A stretch of DNA of 64,000 nt from Gottfriedia acidiceleris (GTDB lineage Bacteria > Bacillota > Bacilli > Bacillales > Bacillaceae_G). The stretch's first letter is position 1, and the number at the start of each line of letters is the position of its first letter. The translations under genes and the position numbers were made by a program. This document shows positions 27,068 through 37,451 of this stretch, one piece after another. Location: the NCBI RefSeq assembly GCF_002128425.1, contig NZ_NESS01000010.1, positions 1 to 64,000 on the forward strand. Reading direction: 5' to 3'. The notes beneath the pieces are model-generated. The model made no database searches. It saw nothing but the letters and a program-made list of their open reading frames with translations, and was not told the origin of the DNA.

Positions 27068-28180
27068 TTACTCGCCAATCCCAGATTGAAATAATACTAC
27101 TTTTACATTCACATCGAAGTCAAGAGCTGGATAAACCTTTTCATAAAACTCTTTTTCGTTCCATTTTTTTGAATGTGCTCTTGCTAAATCACCTATACCT
27201 ATAGGATCGACTTGATGCTTTTGAAAAGTTAATAATAGTTTTTCAAAATCTTCTTTCATCTGTTTTTCCAATTGATTGTTTAAAAATAGATTATTTTTTC
27301 TTTTCATTAAATCTAGCCATTCTGGATAATCTTTAACCATCCCATTTAGAGTAAGATTAAATTTTACTTTTGTTTTACCATTATTGGTTTTAATTAATTT
27401 TTTTTCGTTCCCGTTTAAAATGGTTAATATTGCAGAATCAGTGTTCTGTCCCTTCTGTATATTAAATTCTGTTTGTCCTCTAATTACTCTCCCTCTTAAT
27501 AATTTATACAGTAAGCTTTCTTTTTGATTTAAAATAAGTGCAAGTTTGTCCTTCTTAAATACAACGAGTCCATTTACCTCAATATTCTCTTTTTGATTTA
27601 TCTTAATATACGGTATTGAAGCATCTCGACCTTCTCCATAGTAATCAAATAAAAAACTATGAAATGTTGGAAGTGGTACAAATTGATTCCTAAAATTTTG
27701 TTCAATCAATTTATAAATATAGTTGCTGTCTTTCGCTTTGTTTTTCATTAATAATTCTCCTGCTGGTTCTTCTGAAACAGCCAAAATTGCATTACTTCCA
27801 ATCAATGGATCTCTACAAACCGCTTTAACAAAATACGACACCCCATTTTCAGCTAGTTCTTTTCCAAAGATTAGAAGATTTAACTTTCCAACTTCGATCG
27901 GTTTTGGAGACTGTTCATTTAAAGCTTGTTTAATTAATAGGGATTTCTTCCCACTACCTTGTAAGATAGTGCTCCCTTTGTTTCCTACTTCGGTATAATC
28001 AGAATAAAGTGCTGTTCCAACAAAATGATTATCAACCTTGTCAAAACCGTATACTGATAGAATTTGTATTTCATCAATAATTTTTTGCCGTGGAAAAGAG
28101 CAGCCTGATATAAAAAACAATAGTAGTAAAGAAGCACAAAAAGAGCAAATAATTTTTCTATTTATTTTATTCATTATCAT
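27068..28180 (-). CDS. gerC: Spore germination receptor, C subunit (lipoprotein)
   Basis: Ger(x)C family lipoprotein attached to the outer face of the spore inner membrane. The lipobox is FFISGC (Cys near residue 27), followed by an N-terminal domain (EIQILSVYGFDKVDNHFVGTALYSDY) and the Ger(x)C C-terminal domain including DFEKLLLTFQKHQVDPIGIGDLARAHSKKW. The upstream ATG at 28192 lies inside the AAGGATG ribosome site, so I choose ATG 28180 (28174 is also possible). The coding start overlaps the end of gerA by about 14 bases, implying coupling. Confidence 0.92.
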   Translation of the reverse strand: MIMNKINRKIICSFCASLLLLFFISGCSFPRQKIIDEIQILSVYGFDKVDNHFVGTALYSDYTEVGNKGSTILQGSGKKSLLIKQALNEQSPKPIEVGKLNLLIFGKELAENGVSYFVKAVCRDPLIGSNAILAVSEEPAGELLMKNKAKDSNYIYKLIEQNFRNQFVPLPTFHSFLFDYYGEGRDASIPYIKINQKENIEVNGLVVFKKDKLALILNQKESLLYKLLRGRVIRGQTEFNIQKGQNTDSAILTILNGNEKKLIKTNNGKTKVKFNLTLNGMVKDYPEWLDLMKRKNNLFLNNQLEKQMKEDFEKLLLTFQKHQVDPIGIGDLARAHSKKWNEKEFYEKVYPALDFDVNVKVVLFQSGIGE

Positions 28181-29681
28181 TATTACGATCATCCTTAACT
28201 TGATTAGGATTATATCTTTTTAGTGAAAGAGGTCTTAAAAATCTACTACGAGTCGTTGTATACTGATATGATGACCGAATAAAACTATCGCTAAAATTTT
28301 TTATTCGAAAAGGATACAAAGGAACCATATATGGATTTCCTAAGGATTTAAGCTTTAATAAATGCCCTAACAGAAGTACAAATCCTATTATTATTCCAAA
28401 ACCGCCCATAAATGCTGCCAATAAAATAAATGGAAACCGCAAAAGTCTTATTGCATTTGACATTTTAAATATAGGAGTTGTAAAAGATGCAAGTGCAGAC
28501 AGTGATACAATAATAAGTAAAATATTACTTGTTAGTGCAGCTTGGACAGATGCCTGACCGATTACAATACCACCTACAATACCAAGTGTTTGGCCAATTT
28601 TTGTAGGTAATCTCGCTCCTGCTTCTCTCAACAATTCAATAGTTGTTTCCAAAAAAATAGCTTCCCATATCGGTGGAAATGGAACATGAGCCCTTGAACT
28701 AATTAGGGGTTGCAATAAATCATCAGGTAAAACCTCATAATGAAAAGATAGTATTGCTACATATATTGGAGTAGCAAACAATGAGAAAATAACACTCATA
28801 ATACGAATGATTCGAAAAAACGATCCTAGTACCCAATTTAGATAATAATCTTCAGGAGAAATGAAAAAATCCAGTATTGTAGTTGGTCCTGTAATAATGT
28901 ATGGTGATCCATTCGATAGGATCGCTACTTGCCCATTAACCATTGCATATACAACCCGATCCGTCCGTTCAGTAGATAAAAAAATAGGAAAAGGTGAATT
29001 TGAGTTATCTGAAATAATTTGATCTATTAGGGAATTATCAAAAACAACGTCGAAGTCGATGTCTTTCAATCGTTGACGTACAGTTTGAACATATTCAGGA
29101 TTTGTAATGCCATCTAAATATGCAATAACAACTTCTGTTTTAGACATTGAACCTATTTTGATTTCCTCAAAAATTAACTCAGGTACAGCTAAATGTTTTC
29201 GAAGTAGATGTAGATTAGTACTTAGGTTTTCAACAAATCCAACCTTTGGACCAATAACACTAAATTCATTTTCTGTATCATTATTCTCGCGATAACCAAG
29301 TTTTGAATTTTCTACGTTTATCGTCAAAAAGCGCTTAAAATACTTGAATTCTAGAATAACATATCCTTTTATTAATCTTTTTTCGATATCAAGTGGGTTA
29401 TTTGTAAATTGAACTTCCTCAAAAGGAATCAACTTCTTCACATCATTAATCGTACTAATTTTATTAATATTTTCTTGTAATGACGGAAGTAAAAGATTAT
29501 TTATTTTATCTGCATCTACCATACTTTTATAATAACTAATCGTTATATCCTGTTCTTCAGATAAAGAAAATTGGTGGAAATCACTCGATTTAGCAGCCTG
29601 TTGAAATATAGATGATATTGACTTCGTTTCTTCTTCAGACTTTTGACTATTTAAAATTCGTTCAATAGATTTTAAACGCAT
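28167..29681 (-). CDS. gerA: Spore germination receptor, A subunit
   Basis: GerA family subunit of 504 residues. It has a large cytosolic N-terminal domain (1-~255) with DINNLL/VQFTNNPL-type features and VEVVIAYLDGITNPEYVQ, then the conserved transition AILSNGSPYIITGPTTILDFFISPEDYYLNW, and four or five helices with FPPIWEAIFLETTIELLREAGARLPTKIGQTLGIVGGIVIGQA, the strongest family signature. The C-terminal tail is basic. The ATG follows GGGTGGTG. With gerC and gerB it forms one receptor; the germinant specificity cannot be predicted. Confidence 0.95.
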   Translation of the reverse strand: MRLKSIERILNSQKSEEETKSISSIFQQAAKSSDFHQFSLSEEQDITISYYKSMVDADKINNLLLPSLQENINKISTINDVKKLIPFEEVQFTNNPLDIEKRLIKGYVILEFKYFKRFLTINVENSKLGYRENNDTENEFSVIGPKVGFVENLSTNLHLLRKHLAVPELIFEEIKIGSMSKTEVVIAYLDGITNPEYVQTVRQRLKDIDFDVVFDNSLIDQIISDNSNSPFPIFLSTERTDRVVYAMVNGQVAILSNGSPYIITGPTTILDFFISPEDYYLNWVLGSFFRIIRIMSVIFSLFATPIYVAILSFHYEVLPDDLLQPLISSRAHVPFPPIWEAIFLETTIELLREAGARLPTKIGQTLGIVGGIVIGQASVQAALTSNILLIIVSLSALASFTTPIFKMSNAIRLLRFPFILLAAFMGGFGIIIGFVLLLGHLLKLKSLGNPYMVPLYPFRIKNFSDSFIRSSYQYTTTRSRFLRPLSLKRYNPNQVKDDRNNDNE

Positions 29682-30098
29682 TTACACCACCCAATAGATT
29701 GTATTATTTTGATTTACTTTGAGTTCTCTATATAAGTGAGATATTTCCAAATATATTTGAGAATAAAGAGAAAATATTTCCTTTTGTTACGTTTAAAGTA
29801 AGTGCCCTCGATCGGTCTATTGTCTACTAATAAATTTTTGTCACCAAAAAAAGTGACATTATATCGTTTACTTATTTCCAAGTATTAAATATAGTCTGCC
29901 TATAATCCCCATTTTATTTCCTACTTTATTTTTTCGTTCTTACCAATTTATATACAATAAAACTATTCAATTTTAATTTTATTTAACTCTCTAATAAATC
30001 CCTCCAATGTTCTAATTCTTATTGCATACTCATTTCTTTGCATAATTCTAAATAAATACTTGAACAACTTCTAATACTAATCTTAAGAGGTGATCATA
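29682..30098. other. Divergent intergenic region, gerA to the small sporulation gene
   Basis: 417 AT-rich bases. A small inverted repeat TGTCAC/GTGACA is at about 29858-29877. I could not place a SigG promoter with acceptable spacing. No further gene seen. Confidence 0.55.
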
Positions 30099-30275
30099 AT
30101 GGGTAAATGGAATAAACAAGCTGCAGCGAATAATAATTTGCCATCTAGTACAATCCGTACATCTGAGCTACTATTAGGCAAGAAAGCAGACCATGAATTT
30201 TCAGAAGACCTTTCAGATGGCGGAGAAAGAAATCAAAATATTGAGATGCTAAATAAAAATCCTAAGCTGAAATAA
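30099..30275 (+). CDS. Small hydrophilic protein, YfhD-like (sporulation-associated)
   Basis: 58 residues, MGKWNKQAAANNN..., very polar, with a conserved-looking core DHEFSEDLSDGGERNQ that recalls the YfhD family (short sporulation-associated proteins). The match is loose. The start is ATG 30099 after AAGAGGTGATC; a GTG three codons earlier is inside the ribosome site. It stands alone between the gerA and nagZ genes and is followed by a hairpin. Confidence 0.6.
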   Translation: MGKWNKQAAANNNLPSSTIRTSELLLGKKADHEFSEDLSDGGERNQNIEMLNKNPKLK

Positions 30276-30302
30276 TTGTAATTATGTCTCAATTAACAGA
30301 AA

Positions 30303-30340
30303 AAAGAGCTAATCGAATACTTACTGATTAGCTCTTTACA
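30303..30340 (-). terminator. Hairpin between convergent genes, stronger as the nagZ terminator
   Basis: AAAGAGCTAATC pairs with GATTAGCTCTTT. The leftward strand has TTTTTT after the stem; the rightward strand has only a short T run. Confidence 0.85.
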
Positions 30341-30381
30341 ATTTACATGTTTAATTATTTTCTATATGACAAATTATCGCT

Positions 30382-32079
30382 TTAATTAATTTTTACATTT
30401 TCAGGATTATAAATTGAATAGTGGTCTAATATTAACTTTTTATTCTTTAAAGGAATTACAAATTTAAGCTTTTTGGCTCCAATTGAATAAGTTAATATTT
30501 TTTCATTATTTGAGGTAGTAACTTCTGAACTAGGTGAACCAAAGTAATTTTTTATATTATTGATAGTTAAAGATTTTAACTGTGGATCAAAAGAGCGTAA
30601 TTCAAAGATTAAATGGCTTTTTTGGTATCCAATTACTACATTTCTCTTTGAGTATGTGTTATATGTTCCTTTAGCAGCGGCCACATATACACTACTGTTT
30701 TCTTTTCCCCATTTTTTCCTTACCCCGTCAATTTTCGTATTTAATACATTAAATTCTGCATTAATTATTTTTCCTTCATTAGCCTTTGTTGAAATATTTT
30801 TTAAAAGTGAGTATTGTATATTACTAGTTTCATTGTTAAATGAAACGGCTTTTTTAATTTGTTTATTTAGATTTGTAACACTTACAGGTTGAACTTTATT
30901 ATTGTTAAGTTTATATTTTTGTTTTAATGATAGAATCTTATAGACACTTTTATTTATTGTGTCTTCTGATATTTTGTGATTTTTAACTGCTGTATATATG
31001 CTATTGTAAATGGTTTTAATATTATCATTACCATGTCCTATCAAAATAATATTACTTCCGGCATTAATAGATGTTACTGCTGCATTACTTAAGTTATAGT
31101 GTTTAGCTATAGCTCCCATTGACATATCATCAGTTATGACAACTCCATTATACCCATATTGTTTTCGTAAAAGATCAGTTATCACCGATTTTGACATAGA
31201 AGCTGGATACTTAGAATCTACTTTCTTTACTAAAATATGAGCTACCATCACCATATCTGCATGATTTTTAATTGCATTATTGAATGGAACTAATTCAAAT
31301 TTCTTTAAACTTGTTAAGTCTTTATTCACTATAGGAAGTTCTAAATGAGAATCTACTGAAGTATCTCCATGCCCAGGGAAATGTTTAATAACAGGAATTG
31401 TTTTCCCTTTATGAATTCCATCCATCATTCCTTCACCAATTTTTGAAACGATACTTGAATTTGTACCAAAAGAACGATCTCCAATTACTGTATTTTTCGG
31501 ATTACTTTGTATATCTAATACTGGTGAAAAATCAGTATTGAATCCAAAGGAAGAAAGCTCTTTTGAAATCATGGTACCTATATTATTTGCGTATTGCATA
31601 TTATTTTTATTTCCAATTGTTCTAGCAGAAGGTGTATTTAAAACCGCTGAGGGCATTCGATTTACTCTACCGCCTTCTTGATCGACGGAGATAAACAAAG
31701 GTACCCTGTTATTTTTATTGTATGTTTTTATGTCATTTGTTAAATTTACTAATTGACTTGGACTTTTTATATTTGATCCAAAGAGTATTACGCCGCCTAA
31801 TTTATAATTTTTTAAAAGAATATCTGCATTACTTGATGTAGTTCCATCAAAACCTGCGATAATCATTTGTCCAATTTTTTCTTTAAGAGTTAGTTTATTT
31901 AATTCAACTAGTATTGGGTCAGTCTTTGAAACAATTACATTTTTCTTTACCTCAGATACTGTATTATGACTTTCACTTACCGTTCTTTCATTTTTTTTAG
32001 CTTTAACTTCTATACAACCAGATAATAATATGAAACTACTAATCGCAATCATTGATAATTTTTTAATATTGTTTTTCAT
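30382..32079 (-). CDS. nagZ: Lipoprotein beta-N-acetylhexosaminidase (GH3, NagZ-like) with a C-terminal DUF4309-like domain
   Basis: Removes GlcNAc from peptidoglycan fragments outside the cell. The lipobox is ISSFILLSGC (Cys ~22). The GH3 domain (~60-390) shows AGFDGTT, SVDQEGGRVNRMP, the family motif KHFPGHGDTSVDSHLELP (with the catalytic Asp/His loop), MVAHI and the nucleophile region GVVITDDMSMGAI. The last ~100 residues (AAKGTYNTYSKRNVV...RSFDPQLKSL...YSIGAKKLKFVIP) resemble DUF4309, otherwise seen as a separate module in Bacillus. The start is ATG 32079 after AGAGGTG; a 33-residue extension has no site. 565 residues. Confidence 0.88.
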   Translation of the reverse strand: MKNNIKKLSMIAISSFILLSGCIEVKAKKNERTVSESHNTVSEVKKNVIVSKTDPILVELNKLTLKEKIGQMIIAGFDGTTSSNADILLKNYKLGGVILFGSNIKSPSQLVNLTNDIKTYNKNNRVPLFISVDQEGGRVNRMPSAVLNTPSARTIGNKNNMQYANNIGTMISKELSSFGFNTDFSPVLDIQSNPKNTVIGDRSFGTNSSIVSKIGEGMMDGIHKGKTIPVIKHFPGHGDTSVDSHLELPIVNKDLTSLKKFELVPFNNAIKNHADMVMVAHILVKKVDSKYPASMSKSVITDLLRKQYGYNGVVITDDMSMGAIAKHYNLSNAAVTSINAGSNIILIGHGNDNIKTIYNSIYTAVKNHKISEDTINKSVYKILSLKQKYKLNNNKVQPVSVTNLNKQIKKAVSFNNETSNIQYSLLKNISTKANEGKIINAEFNVLNTKIDGVRKKWGKENSSVYVAAAKGTYNTYSKRNVVIGYQKSHLIFELRSFDPQLKSLTINNIKNYFGSPSSEVTTSNNEKILTYSIGAKKLKFVIPLKNKKLILDHYSIYNPENVKIN

Positions 32080-32435
32080 ATTTTCACCTCTAAATTTCAA
32101 TATGGTGTACATGTTAATATTGACTTTTATCAAATCATAGCAAATAAATGTTTCTAAATTATAAACATTTTGTATCAAATATATAATTTAATACAAAGCT
32201 TTGATTCAGCAATGGTGTGGGGTAATAAGAGTTGCACCACATCATCTTAATCATTTTTATAAAAAACATTAGTTTAATTGGATAGTTACTTATTGTCTTT
32301 TCAATGGGAGAGCAGCAATAGACACTTTTTATTAGGTTAATAAAGCCTTATTAAATGTTTATGCTTCATTAATTATGAGCAGTGCATTAATATCTCTTTT
32401 TTCTACATTTAAAATGACTCATATAATTTTGTCTG
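32080..32435. other. Intergenic region between nagZ and the PBP1-type gene
   Basis: 356 bases. It contains the nagZ ribosome site and an imperfect GTGTGG/CCACA inverted repeat near 32213-32241. I see no gene and no clear terminator for the upstream PBP gene. Confidence 0.5.
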
Positions 32436-34844
32436 CTAGTTTGGATTCGTTGGATCCGGAATTACTGAATTTTTATTATTATTTACTTTATCACTAATAT
32501 CAGTACGATCTACTATTCTATTACCATTCTCATTTAATGAAGGAATATTCTGTTTTTCAGTAGTTGTTAAGTCGACAGTAACTGTCACTGTGTTACTCTT
32601 TTTGGCTCCGCTTGTTGCGATAATCTTAATCTTTATGATATTTCCAGGAAAAATCCCACTAATTCTTGTGGATGTTCCTTGTATCTTTTGGGTTCGTGCA
32701 ATACCACCATTCACACTATAGTTAACTTCAAAAACAGTTGAAGGTATTAATTCATTTGGATATTTCCAATTCAATGATATATTGCTAGTAACAGAATCAA
32801 AATGTGCGATCACACTTTTAGCTGGTTCCATTAGTTTGTCTTTAGGAATATCATCCTTCTTTTCACCTTTAATATATAATTCATTTCGAACTTCAGTGAC
32901 AGAAGTAGGTTTATGGAAAGTAGAGTTTCGATCTCCAGTAGCTTCTAGCATATCTCTTGCGATGTACTTTGCGATATTTGTAGATGATTTGCTTAAATAA
33001 TGATCTTTTTTATTTTTTTCATATCCAGTCCAAACTGACACAGTGACATCAGAAGTATAGCCTATAAACCAACTATCACGAGTAGCATTAGAAGGAAAAC
33101 CATATTTCTGTTTTACATCTTCAGGGTAATTCGTTGTTCCTGTTTTACCAGCCATATCAAGTCCGGGTATTTTCGCTCTTTTACCTGAACCCATTGGTGA
33201 GTTAACTACATCACGAAGCATATCAGTGATCATATAAGCAGTATAATCACTCATTGCTTGTACTGGTTTTGGCGTTAATACCTTTTCAGTTTTATCTTGA
33301 TAAATGATTTTTGTAACAGCATGCGGTTTAATATACACTCCACCATTTCCAAATGTGGCATAAGCACCAGCCATTTCTAAAGCTGATACACCTGTAAACC
33401 CACCAATTGCATAAGATTCATAAAAAGTGTCTTTTGAAAAGTTAAATCCTAGTCCATTTGCAAATTCACGCGACTTATCTAATCCAACTTCTTGGAAGGT
33501 CTTTAATGCAGGGATGTTTCTTGAATCCTCTAATGCCTGACGAATTGACACATTACCTTTATACTTTCTATCCCAATTCCTAATTGGTGTACCATTTGAA
33601 TAGGTATAAGGCTCGTCAAGTATTTGATGGAATGTAGACCATTTTAGATACTCAATCGCTGGAGCATAGTCTAGAATAGACTTAAATGTAGAACCTGGTT
33701 GTCTCTTAATATCAGTAGCGAAATTAATTCCACCTGTCGTAGTATTTCTACCAGCTCCAACTGCTCGAATTTCACCTGTTTTTGTATCTGTTAAAACAAA
33801 TCCAGTTTGAAATTCATCACTTGGGTAAAACTCTTTACCGCGATTGATTATTTCATCCGCTTTTTGTTGAGCTTTTGGATCGATTGTTGTTTCAATAGTT
33901 AAACCATCAGTATAAACGTTTGCATCGCTATTTTTTTCAACTTCATCAATTACTATATCTAAAAATGATTGATATTTAGTACGGTTAGGTTGAGAAAACT
34001 TTACAATTTTTTTCATTGGTGTTGCTTTTGCCTTCATATATTCCTCTTCTGAAATATATTTATACTTTTTCATTTGGTTAAGAACGATATTTCTTCTTTT
34101 TTCAGAAGCAGCTTGATGTTTCGCTGGGTTAAAATTATTGGGACTTTGAACCATACCAGCTAATATTGCAGCTTCAGGTAAAGTAATTTTGGTCAAGTCT
34201 GTACTAAAATAAGTTTCACTAGCTTTCGCAATACCATAAACCCCACGGCCGTTTAAACCATTTGAAAAATAAATTTTATTTAAATACATTTCTAAAATCT
34301 GTTGTTTAGAATATTTTTGCTCTAACTGAAATGCTAAATACCACTCCTGCACCTTACGTTTAATCGTTTTTTGTGGTGTTAAAAATGAATTTTTAACTAC
34401 TTGTTGAGTGATCGTACTACCACCCTGTGTACCAAATCCACCTGATAAATTTGCTAATACTGCTCCGAAAACACGGCGAATATCGACACCTTTATGTTTA
34501 TAGAAACGAACATCTTCTGTTGCAATAAAAGCATCTTCTACTACCTTAGGGATTTCATTATAAGAAACCTTTGTTCGTTGTTCTCTTCCTAATTCAGCAA
34601 TGATATGACCATCTTTATCTAATATTATTGATGATAATGGGACTTTAAGTTTTGATTCATCTAGTTCAGGAGCATCATTTATTAAATAATAAAACACACT
34701 AACTCCACCTAGAATAAAAAGAACGATTATTGTCACGATTGTTAAGATGATTTTTTCCCATAATCTTTTATCTTTTTTGGTAGATTCTTTTGAAGACTTT
34801 TCTAGTCGCTTTCGTTCTCCTCGTGAAAGGTATTCTTTTGCCAT
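32436..34844 (-). CDS. Class A penicillin-binding protein (GT51 + transpeptidase)
   Basis: Bifunctional peptidoglycan synthase. One membrane helix lies at residues ~33-55. The GT51 domain (~65-240) has ATEDVRFYKHKGVD (catalytic Glu), GGSTITQQVVKN and the second Glu region. The transpeptidase domain (~310-590) has SxxK in RQPGSTFKS (Ser ~385) and KTG in AGKTGTTNYPE. The tail (~640-800) contains an Fn3-like beta region and ends in a Pro/Asn/Asp-rich stretch, as in PBP1A/PbpF-type proteins. The start is ATG 34844 after AGGGGA; the TTG at 34865 has no separate site. The gene follows the class B PBP on the same strand. Confidence 0.92.
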   Translation of the reverse strand: MAKEYLSRGERKRLEKSSKESTKKDKRLWEKIILTIVTIIVLFILGGVSVFYYLINDAPELDESKLKVPLSSIILDKDGHIIAELGREQRTKVSYNEIPKVVEDAFIATEDVRFYKHKGVDIRRVFGAVLANLSGGFGTQGGSTITQQVVKNSFLTPQKTIKRKVQEWYLAFQLEQKYSKQQILEMYLNKIYFSNGLNGRGVYGIAKASETYFSTDLTKITLPEAAILAGMVQSPNNFNPAKHQAASEKRRNIVLNQMKKYKYISEEEYMKAKATPMKKIVKFSQPNRTKYQSFLDIVIDEVEKNSDANVYTDGLTIETTIDPKAQQKADEIINRGKEFYPSDEFQTGFVLTDTKTGEIRAVGAGRNTTTGGINFATDIKRQPGSTFKSILDYAPAIEYLKWSTFHQILDEPYTYSNGTPIRNWDRKYKGNVSIRQALEDSRNIPALKTFQEVGLDKSREFANGLGFNFSKDTFYESYAIGGFTGVSALEMAGAYATFGNGGVYIKPHAVTKIIYQDKTEKVLTPKPVQAMSDYTAYMITDMLRDVVNSPMGSGKRAKIPGLDMAGKTGTTNYPEDVKQKYGFPSNATRDSWFIGYTSDVTVSVWTGYEKNKKDHYLSKSSTNIAKYIARDMLEATGDRNSTFHKPTSVTEVRNELYIKGEKKDDIPKDKLMEPAKSVIAHFDSVTSNISLNWKYPNELIPSTVFEVNYSVNGGIARTQKIQGTSTRISGIFPGNIIKIKIIATSGAKKSNTVTVTVDLTTTEKQNIPSLNENGNRIVDRTDISDKVNNNKNSVIPDPTNPN

Positions 34845-34863
34845 CTTATTTCCCCTGACTTTC

Positions 34864-34892
34864 AATAAAATAGAGCTGCCAAAGCAACTCTC
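34864..34892 (-). terminator. Weak terminator between the two PBP genes
   Basis: Leftward, AGAGTTGC pairs with GCAGCTCT around TTTG, followed by ATTTTATT. The T run is imperfect, so some read-through is likely. Confidence 0.6.
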
Positions 34893-34943
34893 GATCTAAC
34901 TAATACATTTATCATCGAAATCCATTTTGTAATATCATTTAAA

Positions 34944-37052
34944 TTATTTAGTAAATTCACTTTGAGCCGTTCTATCTTTTTTCAATTTAAAATATTCGTC
35001 TAAGATACCTCGACCTATATATTTAGCAACCGGTGCCTGATCACTTTCCATCCATGGAACGACTACTGAAAAAGCAATTTCAGGATTATCAAAAGGTGCA
35101 TAACCTACTAATGTTAAATTAATAGTTTCTGGAAGTACTTTGTATTTTTTATAATCTGGACCACCATAAAAAGATTGGGCAGTTCCAGTTTTTCCAGCTG
35201 GTTTATAATCAGTACCTCTAAAATATTTATAAGCCGTACCACCTTGTTCATTGTATACCTTATAAAAACCTTGCTTTACTCGATCAATATAATCGTCCTT
35301 CATCTCAATTCTATTTAATATAATGGTATTAATTTCTTGTCTAATTACACCTTGGTCTTCTCCAATGGTTGGTTGTTTAATAGCTTTTGCAATATGTGGT
35401 TTTACGCGATAGCCACCATTTGCAATTGTTGAAATATATTGAGCTAATTGAAGAGGCGTGTAAGTATCATACTGTCCAATTGATAAATCTAGTAAATATC
35501 CAGGTTTTTTTTCAATTCCTTTAAAACCAATCGATTCGATTGGTAAATCAATTCCCGTTTTTACACCAAGTCCAAATTGACTAAAACTATTTCGAAAGAT
35601 GTCAAAAGCTCCAACATCTAGGTCAAGTGGAGCATTAGGAACATAATGACCCTTTCCAATATTAATAGCAGTTTGGAACATATAAATATTTGAAGATTTT
35701 TTTAACGCATCTAAATCATTCACCAATCCAAGAGAACGGTTCCCAGCTGATGATTTTTCTTTAGTACCTTTGATTTTCATTGGTGTATCTAGTATTCTAG
35801 TAGATGCATTAATTGCGTTTGTTTGATATCCTGTCAATACAGTTGCGCCTTTTACTGCTGAGCCCATTTCATAAGAAGTATTGATGTTTCCAGTCGCAAA
35901 ATCTTGAATTTCAGTTTTTCCTGTTTTTTTATTTCTAACTATTTGTTTACCTGACATCGCTAATAATTCACCAGTTTTGGGATTCATCATTGTAACAAAA
36001 GCACGATCAACGTATTTACCATTTAAAGTTCTTTTAGCTGTTAACAGTTCTTTTTGAACAATTTCATCTACTTTTTGTTGTAATTCAATATCAAGTGATA
36101 GTACTAAATCACTACCTGATTCACCTTCTTTGATTACTTTTCTATTTTCAACATCACCATTATTATTTAATGAAATTTGAGCTTTTCCTTTTGTTCCTTT
36201 TAATACGTCCTCATATTGCTTTTCAATGTAACTTTTTCCAACTCGATCATTGCGACTATACCCACGTGCTAAGTAATAATCTACGTTTTCTGCAGGTAGA
36301 CCTTCTTTCTCAGTTGTAATATTTCCAAGAATCGTTCTAAACGTATCTTTATAAACGTACTCTCGTTCCCAATCTGTTGTAACATCTACACCTGGTAACT
36401 GGTCTAGATTCTCACTAATTTGTGCAAATTCTATTTCTGTTACACCCTTACTTTTGATTGACTGAGCAGTTAACGCATAACCAGCACTCATTTGCTTATA
36501 AATTGCAAGAATTTGTAAATCTTTATTACTTAGTGTATTTATATCTGATTCTGTTATCGATTTAAGTTGAAGTGCATAGTATTCTTTGTTGTACTGTGCA
36601 TCGTCATCTTTATATTTTACTTTTAATTTTTCATTTTCAACTTCAGAAACAAGGTTTTTAGCCTCTACTTCATGTGTAAGCAGCCAGTAATCCTTTCGAT
36701 CACGTTCCATTATTTTATCAACAGGCATTTTAAGATAGTTTGTTAATGTAGTTGCTAACTCAAGCATCTCAGCTCGATTTGTTCCTTTCTTTCTTGTATA
36801 AGTTATTTTACGTAGAGCACGATTATCAACTATAACCTTTCCATTTCGATCAAATATCTTTCCTCTAGGAACAGGTATTTCTTCCGTCAAATTTTCTGTT
36901 CTTTCTACTTCTGCTTGATAATCCTCACCTTTAACGATTTGTAAAACGCCCAGCCTTAAAATTAACAAGGAGAATAGTACAAATACGATAAAAAAGATAA
37001 CATTTAGTCTGGTAGGTAATATAAGTTTCTTTTGCCTGGGTTTATTTTTCAA
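34944..37052 (-). CDS. Class B penicillin-binding protein, PbpA/PbpH-like
   Basis: Monofunctional transpeptidase of the elongation type (702 residues). It has a cytosolic basic start, a helix at ~17-37, the dimerisation domain opening [18 protein letters not shown] typical of PbpA/PbpH, and a transpeptidase domain (~320-690) with active-site SxxK in YEMGSAVKG (Ser ~398), SSN in KKSSNIYM and KTG in [15 protein letters not shown]. The ATG is at 37052, preceded by a GGAGG-type site. It lies divergent from the FHA/winged-helix gene. A role in rod shape is inferred from the subfamily. Confidence 0.92.
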   Translation of the reverse strand: MKNKPRQKKLILPTRLNVIFFIVFVLFSLLILRLGVLQIVKGEDYQAEVERTENLTEEIPVPRGKIFDRNGKVIVDNRALRKITYTRKKGTNRAEMLELATTLTNYLKMPVDKIMERDRKDYWLLTHEVEAKNLVSEVENEKLKVKYKDDDAQYNKEYYALQLKSITESDINTLSNKDLQILAIYKQMSAGYALTAQSIKSKGVTEIEFAQISENLDQLPGVDVTTDWEREYVYKDTFRTILGNITTEKEGLPAENVDYYLARGYSRNDRVGKSYIEKQYEDVLKGTKGKAQISLNNNGDVENRKVIKEGESGSDLVLSLDIELQQKVDEIVQKELLTAKRTLNGKYVDRAFVTMMNPKTGELLAMSGKQIVRNKKTGKTEIQDFATGNINTSYEMGSAVKGATVLTGYQTNAINASTRILDTPMKIKGTKEKSSAGNRSLGLVNDLDALKKSSNIYMFQTAINIGKGHYVPNAPLDLDVGAFDIFRNSFSQFGLGVKTGIDLPIESIGFKGIEKKPGYLLDLSIGQYDTYTPLQLAQYISTIANGGYRVKPHIAKAIKQPTIGEDQGVIRQEINTIILNRIEMKDDYIDRVKQGFYKVYNEQGGTAYKYFRGTDYKPAGKTGTAQSFYGGPDYKKYKVLPETINLTLVGYAPFDNPEIAFSVVVPWMESDQAPVAKYIGRGILDEYFKLKKDRTAQSEFTK

Positions 37053-37451
37053 TATTTTCTCCTCCGAATGATAGCGAAGTTTGATGGATATACATATACA
37101 AAAAGTGTGCCCTTTGAGACAGCTCTAACTTTTCCTTTAACGATTGTTTATCCATTGTTCCATATAAAGATGAACTTCATATAAATTCACTCTCGCAATA
37201 GTATAATTTCATCATTTTTGACACAATAACAAATTGATAACAAATCTCTAACATAAAAATTTAAAGTTTATTTTGTTATGAATTAGAGGTTCCTTTTTTT
37301 CTAAAATTTACTTAAGAAGTTTAACTTTTAACTTATTTACCTTTGCTCCTGTTTACTTCAAGACGACAAATAATAAATTATCTTTACAAATTAGATGCAT
37401 ATGATATACTCTTTTTGGTTTAACTAGATTAGTTTTCAAAGGAGTAACTAC
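37053..37451. other. Divergent intergenic region between the class B PBP and the FHA regulator
   Basis: 399 bases holding both promoters. An unassigned short stretch, GAGCTGTCTCAAAGGGCA (leftward, near 37103-37120), sits between small A/T runs and could be part of an untranslated structure. I see no gene. Confidence 0.5.
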
